Positions 42,692 to 52,390 of a stretch of DNA of 64,000 nucleotides are shown here, one piece after another. The stretch lies in contig CAJTTI010000004.1 in assembly GCA_910579225.1 (NCBI GenBank), positions 1 through 64,000 of the forward strand, read 5' to 3'. The stretch's first letter is position 1. Each line of letters begins with the position of its first letter. This DNA comes from an uncultured Lachnospiraceae bacterium. GTDB taxonomy: Bacteria; Bacillota; Clostridia; Lachnospirales; Lachnospiraceae. A program made the translations under genes and the position numbers. The notes under the pieces were generated by a model. The model searched no databases, had not been told where the DNA came from, and saw nothing but the letters and a program-made list of their open reading frames with translations.

Positions 42692-43627
42692 TCAGTTCTG
42701 ATTCTCCTCCGGAAACCGTTCTTTTAGAAGAACCATGAACCGCTCCTCCAGCGGATGAAACTCTTCATTTGCACGTTTAATCCACACCAACTGATTGGCC
42801 TCCGTAGCATGCTTTCCGTCCGTTATGAGCGGTACAGAACGAATTCCGGTATCTTCAAAAAAGCCAAGCACCCATTTAGGCGCCAGTAGCAGCGCTTCTG
42901 TCTCTTCGAGGAATTTTCTGCATACCCCCATTGTATTGCAGAAGATCAGATGCTCATGATTGATACCCTTATTAAACTCATTTTTATACCGCAGCTCTCT
43001 GCGCAGCGTCTGTTCTGTGTCCAGAACTACGTGCAAATACCGTTCTGTTTCTTCCACATCTATGCTTTCCCTGTCATACAGCCTGGATTTTTTTCCCATA
43101 CTTACATAGATTCCGGAAGTATCCAGCGTATTCATCTCCAGATTCTTTCCCTGCAATTCACTTTTAAATGGCCTGGAATCTCGTTCCGTCATGACCAGCA
43201 GTCCAATATCAGCTCTTCGCTCCTCCACCATCTTCACGATCTCTCCCCGGTCATCTTCCTTCAGATCAATCTGAAGGTGTTGTTCTGTATTCTCCTGGTA
43301 GAGCGACAGCAAAATATCATAGATAAAGTCAAACTGCTGACTGGCAATTGCAACCCGCTGGATTGGCGTCTCCTTTCTTCCAAAAGTTTTGTTAAGCGCC
43401 TGGGAACTGTCCACCACTCCCCTGGCATATTCCAGAAAATCCCGTCCTTTTGGTGTCAGATACAATCCTTTCGAACTTCTGGTAAATAATTTCAGATCGT
43501 ACTCTGCTTCCAGACTGGAGATTGCCTTAGTAAGACTGGGCTGACTTAGATAAAGTTCCTGCGCTGCTTTCGTTATGGAACCGCATTCCACAACCTTGAT
43601 AAAATACTCCAACTGATTTAAACGCAT
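42692..43627 (-). CDS. LysR-family transcriptional regulator
   Basis: A 311-residue LysR protein: N-terminal winged helix with FIKVVECGSITKAAQELYLSQPSLTKAISSLE (read as SITKAAQEL and QPSLTKAISSLE), linker helix and a two-lobed substrate-binding domain (ADIGLLVMTERDS, VPLITDGKHA). A TATAAT lies about 65 bases upstream on the minus strand. No divergent metabolic gene is adjacent in the window, so the regulated genes are unknown. Confidence 0.88.
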   Translation of the reverse strand: MRLNQLEYFIKVVECGSITKAAQELYLSQPSLTKAISSLEAEYDLKLFTRSSKGLYLTPKGRDFLEYARGVVDSSQALNKTFGRKETPIQRVAIASQQFDFIYDILLSLYQENTEQHLQIDLKEDDRGEIVKMVEERRADIGLLVMTERDSRPFKSELQGKNLEMNTLDTSGIYVSMGKKSRLYDRESIDVEETERYLHVVLDTEQTLRRELRYKNEFNKGINHEHLIFCNTMGVCRKFLEETEALLLAPKWVLGFFEDTGIRSVPLITDGKHATEANQLVWIKRANEEFHPLEERFMVLLKERFPEENQN

Positions 43628-43730
43628 TCAGTTTCCCCCTTGGTTTTGCATTCCCCAAAAAAGCACCTGTTTCATACCCCATTCTTATATTATAACCTAA
43701 ACGTAGCAAATTTCCATAAAAAAATTGAAT

Positions 43731-43842
43731 TTGTATATATTTTTTTGTTATGGTATACTTAATATGAACCCGATAGAGAAACCCCTATCACCTTACACAC
43801 CTTAAAAACAGCGCTGTCCACCCCATAGACAGCGCTGTTTTT
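43731..43842 (+). ncRNA. Candidate small RNA: promoter, 77-nt transcript, strong terminator
   Basis: TTGTAT (43731-43736), a 17-bp spacer and TATACT (43754-43759) predict a start near 43766. The transcript would hold a short GATAG/CTATC hairpin and end in a perfect 15-bp stem (43804-43818 with 43828-43842) closing with five T. No gene can use this promoter: the next genes on both sides are on the minus strand. A 13-codon frame (43764-43805) ending at the terminator is present but has no ribosome-binding site. This is the main content of the 379-base gap 43628-44006. Confidence 0.55.
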
Positions 43843-43921
43843 GTATAAATTATTGTGAATATGATCAGTTTTGAAAAAAGATTTTTGACTGATATTGAAC
43901 TTAATATAGAAACATTAATCT

Positions 43922-43971
43922 AAAAAAGACTCCATTGCCGAAAAAAGAATCAAATTTTCCAGCAATGGAGT
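43922..43971 (-). terminator. Terminator of the V-ATPase operon
   Basis: ACTCCATTGC and GCAATGGAGT pair around a 23-base loop and are followed on the minus strand by six T, 36 bases past the subunit D stop. Confidence 0.85.
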
Positions 43972-44006
43972 TCTTCTGTTTACAGTGCCATTTCCAGACG
44001 CAATGA

Positions 44007-44678
44007 TTACGCCTTCGCCGCCTGCTTCTCTTTGTAATGATGCGCTTCTTCCAGCATCATGTCTTTTACTTTCATCAGACGAATCTGAGTCGAACGTTCG
44101 TTCTCGTCCAGCTTCATCGTGATATATTTGATGTTGGCCTGTGCCTGCGGGATGATGACATGCTCCAGAGCGTTTACACGCCGGCGGGTCTTCTCGATCT
44201 CCGCAGCCATAAGCTGACATGCCTTTTCCGCTTCTGCCAGACGAAGCATCTCCGGCAGAATATCTGCCAGGGATTTGACCGCATCATCCAGATCGCTGGA
44301 AGTAAAGGCAAAGCCATAGGAATAGATGTCATTCTCATCCGCAGTCCTGGTCTTGTATTCGAAAACCGGGATATCCACGCTCATGACATTCTTCTTATCT
44401 GTCTCCAGATAGACCTCCTGCTTGGGCGCCATCAGAGCCGTATGCAGCGTCTCTTCCGACATGCCGGCCTTCGCTACGACAAAATTCTTATTTGCCGCCT
44501 GAATACCTGCCTCCACCTTCTGGCGAAGCGCCATATTCTCCCGGACCAGATCCAGGAACTGCCGCATAAGCTCATCTCGCTTATCCTTCAGGAGCTTGTG
44601 GCCCTTTCTGGCTGTCGCCAGCTTCTTTTTCTGGCGGGTCAGCTCCATACGGGTTGGGTTTACCTGTGTAGCTGCCAA
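44007..44678 (-). CDS. ntpD: V-type ATPase subunit D (central stalk)
   Basis: A 223-residue coiled-coil subunit that forms the rotor shaft within the A3B3 head. The N terminus shows the family start NPTRMELTRQKKKL, followed by long amphipathic helices and the C-terminal helix RRVNALEHVIIPQAQANIKYI (in parts). It is last in the nine-gene minus-strand operon, 13 bases after ntpB, and is followed by the operon terminator. Confidence 0.95.
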   Translation of the reverse strand: MAATQVNPTRMELTRQKKKLATARKGHKLLKDKRDELMRQFLDLVRENMALRQKVEAGIQAANKNFVVAKAGMSEETLHTALMAPKQEVYLETDKKNVMSVDIPVFEYKTRTADENDIYSYGFAFTSSDLDDAVKSLADILPEMLRLAEAEKACQLMAAEIEKTRRRVNALEHVIIPQAQANIKYITMKLDENERSTQIRLMKVKDMMLEEAHHYKEKQAAKA

Positions 44679-44691
44679 CTAACACACCCCC

Positions 44692-46065
44692 TTACTGTTT
44701 TCCGTAATACAGATCCAGATATTTATCATCGATACGTTTCAGCTCGGACCTCGGAAGGATGGACAGCAGTTTCCAGCCGATATTCAGCGTCTCTTCGATG
44801 TCACGGTCTGCCTGGAAGCCCTGAGATACATACTCTTTCTCAAACTCATCTGCAAACTTCGCATAGATCAGGTCCATGTCGGAGAGCGCAGCCTCGCCAA
44901 GAATGGTCATCAGCTCTTTCGCGTCTTTTCCACGGGCATAAGCGGCAAACAGCTGATTCAGCGTATTGGAATGATCGCCTCTGGTCTTGCCTTCGCCGAT
45001 ACCCTTATCTTTCAGACGGGACAGAGACGGCAGTACGTCGATGGGCGGATTGACGCCCTTACGGTAAAGCTCACGGCTTAAGATCACCTGGCCCTCGGTA
45101 ATATAACCGGTCAGGTCAGGGATCGGATGGGTCTTGTCATCCTCAGGCATGGTCAGAATCGGAAGCATGGTGATGGAGCCTTCTTTACCTTTCTGGCGTC
45201 CTGCACGCTCGTATAACTGAGCCAGGTCGGTATACATGTATCCCGGATAACCGCGGCGTCCCGGAACCTCTTTGCGCGCTGCAGAAATCTCACGAAGTGC
45301 ATCTGCGTAGTTGGTGATATCCGTCAGGATAACCAGCACATGCATGTCTTTTTCAAATGCCAGATACTCGGCTGCGGTCAGAGCCATACGCGGGGTCGCA
45401 ATACGCTCTACGGCCGGGTCATTTGCCAGGTTGACAAAGAGGACGGTACGGTCAATAGCACCGGTCTCCTTGAAGCTCTCCACGAAGAAGTTGGACTCCT
45501 CGAAGGTAATACCCATAGCGGCGAAAACAACGGCGAAACGCTCATCTTTTCCGCGGACCTTCGCCTGTCTTGCGATCTGCGCCGCCAGCTGTGCGTGAGG
45601 CAGACCGGACATGGAGAAGATCGGAAGCTTCTGCCCGCGGACCAGGGTGTTCAGTCCGTCGATGGCGGACACACCGGTCTGAATAAACTCGTTGGGGTAG
45701 CTTCTGGCTGCCGGGTTCATGGGCAGGCCGTTGATATCCATTCTTTTGTCCGGAAGGATCTCGGGGCCGCCGTCGATGGGGCGTCCCATACCGTCGAAGA
45801 CGCGGCCCAGCATATCCTCAGATGCGCCAAGCTCCACGCCTCTTCCCAGAAAACGTACTTTACTGTTGGAGAGGTTGATACCGGTAGAGCTCTCATAGAG
45901 CTGTACCATGGCGTCGCTTCCGTTTACCTCCAGCACCTTGCACCGGCGGATCTCACCGTTGGCCAGCTCGATCTCGCCCAGCTCGTCGTAGGTAACGCCT
46001 TCCACGCCCTGTACCAGCATCAGCGGTCCGGCTACTTCCTGTATGGTTCTATACTCTTTCGGCAT
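44692..46065 (-). CDS. ntpB: V-type ATPase subunit B (non-catalytic head)
   Basis: A 457-residue B subunit. It has the ATPase fold but lacks a Walker A lysine loop, as usual for B; landmarks are NEFIQTGVSAIDGLNTLVRGQK, FSMSGLPHAQLAAQIARQA (in parts) and RRGYPGYMYTDLAQLYERAGR. It alternates with the A subunits and contributes an Arg to each catalytic site. The start abuts the ntpA stop. Confidence 0.96.
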   Translation of the reverse strand: MPKEYRTIQEVAGPLMLVQGVEGVTYDELGEIELANGEIRRCKVLEVNGSDAMVQLYESSTGINLSNSKVRFLGRGVELGASEDMLGRVFDGMGRPIDGGPEILPDKRMDINGLPMNPAARSYPNEFIQTGVSAIDGLNTLVRGQKLPIFSMSGLPHAQLAAQIARQAKVRGKDERFAVVFAAMGITFEESNFFVESFKETGAIDRTVLFVNLANDPAVERIATPRMALTAAEYLAFEKDMHVLVILTDITNYADALREISAARKEVPGRRGYPGYMYTDLAQLYERAGRQKGKEGSITMLPILTMPEDDKTHPIPDLTGYITEGQVILSRELYRKGVNPPIDVLPSLSRLKDKGIGEGKTRGDHSNTLNQLFAAYARGKDAKELMTILGEAALSDMDLIYAKFADEFEKEYVSQGFQADRDIEETLNIGWKLLSILPRSELKRIDDKYLDLYYGKQ

Positions 46066-47835
46066 TTAGAAGTCCTCCTTTCCGCATGCGTCCTTGATCT
46101 GGGATGCCAGTTCTTTCATGATCTTGTCGTACTCTGCATCCAGATTCTCTTCTGCCACATATTTATAACGTCCGATCTGCTCGCGGATCGGAAGATCGAT
46201 CAGGCCTTTCACGCCTGCGCCGTTTTTCAGCGCCTCCATTGCCTGATCGTAGTAAGCCAGCACCAGTTTCATCATCAGAAGCTGCTTCTTCAGTGAAGTG
46301 TAGGTATCTACCTCATGGAAGGAGTTCTGATGGAGGAAGTCCTCACGGATGGAGCGGGCCGCTTCCATCTTCAGGCGGTCCGGTGCGGAAAGCGCGTCCA
46401 TACCAACCATCTGCACGATCTCATTTAACTCTGCCTCTTCCTGCAGAAGGGACATCATGGACTGGCGTCCCGCCATCCACTCTTCGGATACGTTCTTGTC
46501 AAACCATCCGGAGATATTGTCCAGATACAGGGAGTAGCTGGTCAGCCAGTTGATGGCCGGGAAATGTCTCTTGTATGCAAGGGCGGAATCCAGGCCCCAG
46601 AACACCTTGACAATACGCAGGGTCGCCTGGGATACGGGCTCAGAGGTATCACCGCCGGGCGGGGATACCGCTCCGATTACGGACAGAGCGCCTTCTCTTC
46701 CGTCTTTTCCAAGGTTGATTACGTGGCCCGCACGCTCGTAGAACTGTGCCAGACGGGAACCCAGATATGCCGGGTAACCTTCCTCACCGGGCATCTCTTC
46801 CAGACGTCCGGACATCTCACGCAGAGCCTCTGCCCAGCGGGAGGTGGAGTCTGCCATCAGTGCCACAGAATATCCCATGTCACGGAAATACTCCGCGATC
46901 GTAATACCAGTATAGATGGATGCCTCGCGGGCTGCCACCGGCATATCAGATGTATTGGCAATCAGAACGGTACGCTCCATCAGAGACTTTCCGGTCTTCG
47001 GGTCCTTCAGCTCGGGGAACTCGTTCAGAACGTCGGTCATCTCGTTTCCGCGCTCGCCGCAGCCGATATAGACCACGATGTCTGCCTCCGCCCATTTTGC
47101 CAGCTGATGCTGGATAACCGTCTTGCCGCTTCCGAAGGGTCCCGGTACGGCTGCCACACCGCCTTTTGCGATGGGGAAGAACATGTCAACCACGCGCTGT
47201 CCGGTGATCAGCGGCATGCTGGGCGGCAGTTTCTCCTTGTAGGGACGGCCTTTACGCACCGGCCATTTCTGCATCAGGGTCACATCTTTGTCGCCGTCCG
47301 GCGTCGTAACGACTGCAACCACATCTTCTACCGTAAATTCTCCCGCTTTGATCTCCTTGATCGTACCCTGGATACCGTAGGGGATCATGATCCGCTGCTC
47401 TACTACTGCAGTCTCCTGTACAGTACCGATGATATCTCCGGCTTCCACCGTATCGCCTACGATGGCCGTCGGGACGAAGTTCCATTTCAGATCACGCTTT
47501 AGGGAGGGAACCTCCACACCGCGCTTTAAGTTGTTTCCGCCGGATACTTTCATAATATCGTCCAGCGGTCTCTGAATACCATCATAGATGCTGGTGATCA
47601 GTCCGGGACCAAGTTCCACGGACAGGGGCATCTCGGTGGATTCCACCGGTTCGCCCGGTCCAAGACCGGCCGTCTCCTCGTACACCTGGATGGAAGCTTC
47701 ATCCCCGTGCATCTCGATGATCTCACCGATCAGGCGCTGCTTACTAACACGTACCACGTCAAACATGTTGGCATCGCGCATACCGGTAGCGATAACCAGA
47801 GGTCCCGCCACTTTTTTAATCGTGCCTTTACTCAT
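46066..47835 (-). CDS. ntpA: V-type ATPase subunit A (catalytic)
   Basis: A 589-residue catalytic subunit. Walker A is GPFGSGKTV near residue 231, and the bulge domain characteristic of V/A enzymes precedes it. Other landmarks are YIGCGERGNEM, MADSTSRWAEALREMSGRLEEMPGEEGYP (in parts) and SPPGGDTSEPV. The ATG at 47835 gives the family start MSKGTIKKVAGPLV; an in-frame start 45 bases upstream exists but lacks a better site. It hydrolyses or synthesises ATP coupled to Na+ or H+ flow. Confidence 0.95.
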   Translation of the reverse strand: MSKGTIKKVAGPLVIATGMRDANMFDVVRVSKQRLIGEIIEMHGDEASIQVYEETAGLGPGEPVESTEMPLSVELGPGLITSIYDGIQRPLDDIMKVSGGNNLKRGVEVPSLKRDLKWNFVPTAIVGDTVEAGDIIGTVQETAVVEQRIMIPYGIQGTIKEIKAGEFTVEDVVAVVTTPDGDKDVTLMQKWPVRKGRPYKEKLPPSMPLITGQRVVDMFFPIAKGGVAAVPGPFGSGKTVIQHQLAKWAEADIVVYIGCGERGNEMTDVLNEFPELKDPKTGKSLMERTVLIANTSDMPVAAREASIYTGITIAEYFRDMGYSVALMADSTSRWAEALREMSGRLEEMPGEEGYPAYLGSRLAQFYERAGHVINLGKDGREGALSVIGAVSPPGGDTSEPVSQATLRIVKVFWGLDSALAYKRHFPAINWLTSYSLYLDNISGWFDKNVSEEWMAGRQSMMSLLQEEAELNEIVQMVGMDALSAPDRLKMEAARSIREDFLHQNSFHEVDTYTSLKKQLLMMKLVLAYYDQAMEALKNGAGVKGLIDLPIREQIGRYKYVAEENLDAEYDKIMKELASQIKDACGKEDF

Positions 47836-47889
47836 TTGAATGGATTCACCCACTTTCTTCTTTTTTGTCGTCATGCACATCTCGCAGAC

Positions 47890-48210
47890 TTAATTATCAC
47901 CAAACAGGATATCAGATCCTACTGCCTGTTCCACGGATTTTTTCACGCCTGTGATTCCGGCACCCGTATTCCCGGACACGCCGGGGATCTGGATAATGGC
48001 CGGAACCACCTGCTCCTGATATCTGCTGATCTCATGCTTCAGCTCCGCTGCCAGCGCTTCGGTAATGTAGATCACCGCATAGTCGCCTTCTGCGATCCTG
48101 CGAAGCAGTTTCTCTCCCTCCTGGACATCGGATACCGGAAATGTATCCAGCCCCAGAGCTGCGAAACCATAGATGCTGTCATAAGCGCCCATTACTGCGA
48201 TCTTATACAT
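47890..48210 (-). CDS. ntpF: V-type ATPase subunit F (central stalk)
   Basis: A 106-residue Rossmann-like subunit bound to D in the central stalk. It reads YKIAVMGAYDSIYGFAALGLD at the start (in part) and YAVIYITEALAAEL, then IPGVSGNTG. It overlaps the preceding ntpC by eight bases, indicating coupled translation. Confidence 0.93.
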   Translation of the reverse strand: MYKIAVMGAYDSIYGFAALGLDTFPVSDVQEGEKLLRRIAEGDYAVIYITEALAAELKHEISRYQEQVVPAIIQIPGVSGNTGAGITGVKKSVEQAVGSDILFGDN

Positions 48211-49174
48211 ACATTTCCCTTACCCTTTCCCGGATGGAATCATCTGATAAGCCATTCTGCTTACAGGTAAGTATGATTCTTACCGTCTTGATTTCATTTT
48301 CCCTTGCAATGACATATGCCACCAGAGGCCCCACAGAAAATGGATTGGACTTCTGGGGTTTGATAGTCTGGATAATCCGGTTGTCGCACCAGCGCTCAAA
48401 TGCAGAAGGAGATTCCTTCAATGCTTCTGCACCCTCCGCATATCCGTTCCCGTTTAAATATTCGATGATCGAATCCATGCCTGACAGTGCCGCAAGAGCC
48501 AGACTGTCGATATTCAGTGTATCGCAGGGCGCCATGGCACGTTTCATGAATTCCAGTGTCTTCGCGGTCTTAGAAGCTCTCACAGCGATTTTGATATTAG
48601 CCACTGCCACGGTGGACTCCGCATAATCACGGATGATGTCATCTTCTGCCAATCTACCGGCTTCTTTGATGGCTTCCATGGTGGCCCGGTCAATAATCAC
48701 ATCGCAGAGCTGCCCGTCTCCCGAATGGAGCAGTGCATCCACCGCTTCCTCTGCCGCCGTCTGCATGTTCTGGGGCAGCGCTTTGAAGTCTTTCTCTTTT
48801 ACGATGCGAAGAAGCTCCTCCCGTGAGATGGGCGTTCCTTCATAAAAGATGTTTGCACCACTTTTTCCAGTGCAGACTTCCTTGACTGCTGCTTTCAGGT
48901 TATGGAACCAGCTTGCATAGGACAGGACATCAAACACTTCCATATCCACATGCATTTCGCCGATGGTCTCCCAGATCTTCTCCCGCTCTCTTGTCAGGAC
49001 AGCATCAGCGTCATCGGGCACATCGGCCCCGCCCCAGCCTTTCTCCTGCAGAAAACGAAGAGCCGCTTCCTCATCCTTACAGGCAATGAGCTGCTCGATA
49101 GTGGAAGACGAGAACAGAGACACTTCCAGAGCACGGATTCGCGCAACCGCATAGGCATATTGTGTTTTAGACAT
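48203..49174 (-). CDS. ntpC: V-type ATPase subunit C (rotor-to-ring adapter)
   Basis: A 323-residue helical, funnel-shaped subunit that links the D/F shaft to the K ring. The family start YAYAVARIRALEVSLFS and the C-terminal KPQKSNPFSVGPLVAYVIARENEIKTVRIIL (in parts) are well preserved. It sits between ntpE and ntpF as in other Clostridial operons. Confidence 0.93.
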   Translation of the reverse strand: MSKTQYAYAVARIRALEVSLFSSSTIEQLIACKDEEAALRFLQEKGWGGADVPDDADAVLTREREKIWETIGEMHVDMEVFDVLSYASWFHNLKAAVKEVCTGKSGANIFYEGTPISREELLRIVKEKDFKALPQNMQTAAEEAVDALLHSGDGQLCDVIIDRATMEAIKEAGRLAEDDIIRDYAESTVAVANIKIAVRASKTAKTLEFMKRAMAPCDTLNIDSLALAALSGMDSIIEYLNGNGYAEGAEALKESPSAFERWCDNRIIQTIKPQKSNPFSVGPLVAYVIARENEIKTVRIILTCKQNGLSDDSIRERVREMYV

Positions 49175-49203
49175 TAAAACCCTCCTTTTCGGCGAACCGG
49201 CTT

Positions 49204-49797
49204 CTATGAAAATAAAATTGCATTCACTTTATCCTGAAGAATATCCTTCTTCGCGTCGAACAAAGCCTTCAGGGTACAATTCTCCTCTACGCCTCCGTAG
49301 ACGAGAATAAAACCGTCTGCAATCGCTTTTGGCTCTTTTTTCAGAACCAGGCTTCCGCCCTTTTCCTTTGCAGCCGCCTTGATCTTTTTCTCAAAATCAG
49401 CCGGCATCCTGGACAGATCTTCCGAAGAGAAATAGATCTCTCCGTCCTCTGCCAGCGCATAGGTCTTCAATATCTTTTCCATGGTCAGGAAATAGCTCTG
49501 TGCGTCCTTTTTCTTCAGCGTCACATAAGCTTCCTCTATCACGTCCGCGATGATCTCCTGTTTCGCACGCAGAAGAGCCGTTCTTCTCTGCTGCTCTGCG
49601 GAGGATTTCACACGTCCCTCATAGTTCACCTTCATAGCGGCGTTTTTCTCTGCCGCCTCGGCTTCCATCGCCGCACAGACTTCTTTTGCTTCTGCGAGAA
49701 TCGCATCGGCTTCCTTCTGTGCCGCTTCTATCCTTCTGGCTGCGGAGGCTTTTGCTTCTTCCTGAATCTGGTCCGTAATCTTTTCCAATCCGGTCAT
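49204..49797 (-). CDS. ntpE: V-type ATPase subunit E (peripheral stalk)
   Basis: A 197-residue subunit. The N-terminal 110 residues are an Ala/Glu/Lys-rich coiled coil (EEAKASAARRIEAAQKEADAI in parts), and the C-terminal part is a small globular domain ending KALFDAKKDILQDKVNAILFS (in part). With the 52391 gene product it forms the peripheral stalk between the head and the I subunit. Confidence 0.88.
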   Translation of the reverse strand: MTGLEKITDQIQEEAKASAARRIEAAQKEADAILAEAKEVCAAMEAEAAEKNAAMKVNYEGRVKSSAEQQRRTALLRAKQEIIADVIEEAYVTLKKKDAQSYFLTMEKILKTYALAEDGEIYFSSEDLSRMPADFEKKIKAAAKEKGGSLVLKKEPKAIADGFILVYGGVEENCTLKALFDAKKDILQDKVNAILFS

Positions 49798-49848
49798 TCT
49801 AAAGCTCTCCTTCTTACAATTTGTTCGTTGTCAACAGTCTTCCTTAGA

Positions 49849-50334
49849 TTAGATGGTCGGAAGTGCAAGAATGGAGATCAGAAGTGCAAGAATTGCATAG
49901 GTCTCAACCATTGCCGGGAACAGCATTGCCTTACCGAACTGATCCGGTTTCTTTGCTACGATACCAATAGCTGCCACAGCGGTCTTGCCCTGATGTCTTG
50001 CGGAGATCAAACCAACGATACCGATCGGAAGGCATGCCGCCAGCACCATCAGGCCCTGCATCACATCCAGATCTCCGCCGCCTCCGCCGAGGAGTCCGTA
50101 TCTGGAAAGAGCCACGAATGCGATCAGCAGACCATAGATACCCTGGGTACCTGGAAGAAGCTGCAGGATCAGTACCTGTGCAAATTTACCAGGATCTTCT
50201 GTTACCACACCGCAGGCTGCCTGTCCGGCAACGCCTACGCCATATGCAGAACCGCAGCCTGCAAGAATCACTGCAAGTGCTGCACCTAATAATGCCCATC
50301 CATTTCCACCAATCATCTCTAACATTGCTGCCAT
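49849..50334 (-). CDS. ntpK: V-type ATPase subunit K (membrane ring), Na+-type signature
   Basis: A 161-residue duplicated proteolipid with four membrane helices (two helical hairpins). Helix 2 carries LPGTQG (Leu60, Thr63, Gln64), the turn region before helix 4 has SARHQGK (Gln115), and helix 4 has AMVETYAIL (Glu144). In Enterococcus hirae NtpK the matching Leu, Thr, Gln, Gln and Glu coordinate Na+. Only the second hairpin has a carboxylate, as in that enzyme. This predicts a Na+-translocating ring; the residue match is seen, the ion choice inferred. Confidence 0.93.
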   Translation of the reverse strand: MAAMLEMIGGNGWALLGAALAVILAGCGSAYGVGVAGQAACGVVTEDPGKFAQVLILQLLPGTQGIYGLLIAFVALSRYGLLGGGGGDLDVMQGLMVLAACLPIGIVGLISARHQGKTAVAAIGIVAKKPDQFGKAMLFPAMVETYAILALLISILALPTI

Positions 50335-50336
50335 TG

Positions 50337-52352
50337 TTAATTTTCCTCCTTAATATCTACATATTTAGTTTTTAACATAAACGGTTCAAACGCTTTTCCT
50401 CCGCCCTCATAGAACTTTCCGAAAAACTCCACATACTGGAGACGGCAGGTGTGCACATAGGCACCCAAAAGGTTGATACCGATATTGAACGTATGTCCGA
50501 TCAGGAATACTACAATAAATAAGATCACGCCGATAATGCTGCGTCCTCCCATACTGCCCATCTGGTTTACAACGGAAGCGATAACGCCGGTTGCAAGGCC
50601 CAGAGCCAACAGACGGGAATAGGAAAGCACATCACTCAGCCAACTGGTCATACCATACAGATCGTAAGCTCCCAATGCAATCCGCACGCCGAAATTTTTG
50701 TTTGCTCTTCCTGACATGAGCACGATTCCCAGTGCACCCACGATGGCCATCCACTTCACAGCTACTTTCAGAGCCTCCGGGAAGTAGATCTGCTGTCCCG
50801 CGATTCCTGCAAAAAGCTCCGTTGGGAGCAGCATTCCGATGAGTCCCACAAGAAGCAGGAACCAGAGGACACAGTCACACAGGAAATCCATATAACGTCC
50901 GTCCCGGACGCACATATATCCCTTCAACGCAAGACCTGTGAACAGGTGGATCACACCAAACAACATGGAATAAAGAAGCAGCCGCATGGGATCGTTCAGC
51001 GGAATGAACCAGAGCGCCGGTATTGACACCTTATGCTCAAAGAACACTTCTGATACCACATCCACTACGTCGCCAAAATATCCGCCAAACATGACACCCC
51101 AAAACAAAGTGGAAAGTCCACACCAGAAAAACAGCTTAATGGACTTTCTCATGTTCGTAGCCATACGCGGACACTTCACAAGAAGAATCCCACAGGCAAG
51201 CGCCACGATCAAACCATAAGCCGCATCACTGAGCATCAGCCCGAACAGGAACACATAAAATACGGAGGTAAAGAACGTGGGGTCCATCTCTCCCTTGCCT
51301 GGAAGACCGAAAGAGGCCAGCACGCCTTCCACGGATTCCGAAAAACCGTTATTCTTCAAAAGAACCGGCGGTGTCTCTTCTTCCTGAATCTGCTCTATCT
51401 CCACAACTGCATCGTATTTTTCCGAGAACTCTTTTACAACTTTATCTGCCTGATAGGATGGAACATAACCACTGAGGGCAAACGTATTTTCCGTCTGAGG
51501 AAGTTGCCCAAGGATCTCATATTTCTCTGCACGGATCCGATAGTAATCAGATACTACACGCAAATCCTGTCTGCTGCCTGCGCAATCTGCAATCTCTTTT
51601 TCCAATGCTTCGATCTGCCGAATGGACACATCCATCTCCGTCTGGAGTTCCTTCTGACATTCTGCGGGAACTTTGTTCACCGTCTGTGCCGGTTTTGCAA
51701 AACCTCCTGCCCGAAGGGCTTCCTCCACAGCCTGTGTATCCTGCCTTAGGCAAACTACTGCAAGATACGTATAGTCCTTATCTGTGGATATCACCTGAAT
51801 ATCCAGCGCCTCTATCTCCGGCGCCCCTTTGGCCAGAAGTCCGTAGAGCCCTTCCAGACTCTGAGCCCCGGCAATGGTTCCAATCAGAACTGAAGTCTTA
51901 CGAGTTCCCGTATAACTCACCGGCACAGTCAGTCCCATCCATGGGACCAATCCTTCCATCTGGTTCTGAATCTTCTGGATATTTGCTTTTTGTTCTGCAA
52001 TTTGCTTATCCAACGCTACAATCCTGCGGGCGGTCTCAATATAATTATCCTGACCCTTTGCCGCCTTTCCGAACAACGCGCGATCAATGAGCGGTTTCCC
52101 ATTCAGAGACGCCAGAAGACCTGTCTTCTCAGGTACATATTCCTGCAGAATCTCCAATGCATGATCCGCAGTCTGTGCCTGCTTTTCAAATGTGGCTTTG
52201 GAGCTGGCAATATCCATCTTCTTATAATCACTGTCATCCTCAAGCTGGATATCAATCTCCATGGCACCCAGTTCCTGCAGACGTTCCAGGATCGCTTTCC
52301 TGTTCTTCTTCATCGCACAGATACTGATCCGCTGCATCTGCAATACTGCCAT
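50337..52352 (-). CDS. ntpI: V-type ATPase subunit I (membrane stator)
   Basis: A 671-residue a-type subunit. Residues 1-330 form the cytoplasmic coiled-coil arm, and the C-terminal half has seven or eight membrane helices. The essential ion-channel Arg is in SYSRLLALGLATGVIA, facing the Glu of subunit K. The ATG at 52352 is chosen because GGAGGG lies eight bases upstream; the in-frame GTG two codons earlier would crowd that site. Two bases separate its stop from the ntpK ATG region. Confidence 0.93.
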   Translation of the reverse strand: MAVLQMQRISICAMKKNRKAILERLQELGAMEIDIQLEDDSDYKKMDIASSKATFEKQAQTADHALEILQEYVPEKTGLLASLNGKPLIDRALFGKAAKGQDNYIETARRIVALDKQIAEQKANIQKIQNQMEGLVPWMGLTVPVSYTGTRKTSVLIGTIAGAQSLEGLYGLLAKGAPEIEALDIQVISTDKDYTYLAVVCLRQDTQAVEEALRAGGFAKPAQTVNKVPAECQKELQTEMDVSIRQIEALEKEIADCAGSRQDLRVVSDYYRIRAEKYEILGQLPQTENTFALSGYVPSYQADKVVKEFSEKYDAVVEIEQIQEEETPPVLLKNNGFSESVEGVLASFGLPGKGEMDPTFFTSVFYVFLFGLMLSDAAYGLIVALACGILLVKCPRMATNMRKSIKLFFWCGLSTLFWGVMFGGYFGDVVDVVSEVFFEHKVSIPALWFIPLNDPMRLLLYSMLFGVIHLFTGLALKGYMCVRDGRYMDFLCDCVLWFLLLVGLIGMLLPTELFAGIAGQQIYFPEALKVAVKWMAIVGALGIVLMSGRANKNFGVRIALGAYDLYGMTSWLSDVLSYSRLLALGLATGVIASVVNQMGSMGGRSIIGVILFIVVFLIGHTFNIGINLLGAYVHTCRLQYVEFFGKFYEGGGKAFEPFMLKTKYVDIKEEN

Positions 52353-52390
52353 ATCCACATCCCTCCTTTTTTCTTAATTTCTCCTTCCTC

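Noticed and set aside
45340..47502. Long plus-strand frames across the V-ATPase A and B genes
   Set aside because: Antisense to two strongly conserved subunits and without motifs.
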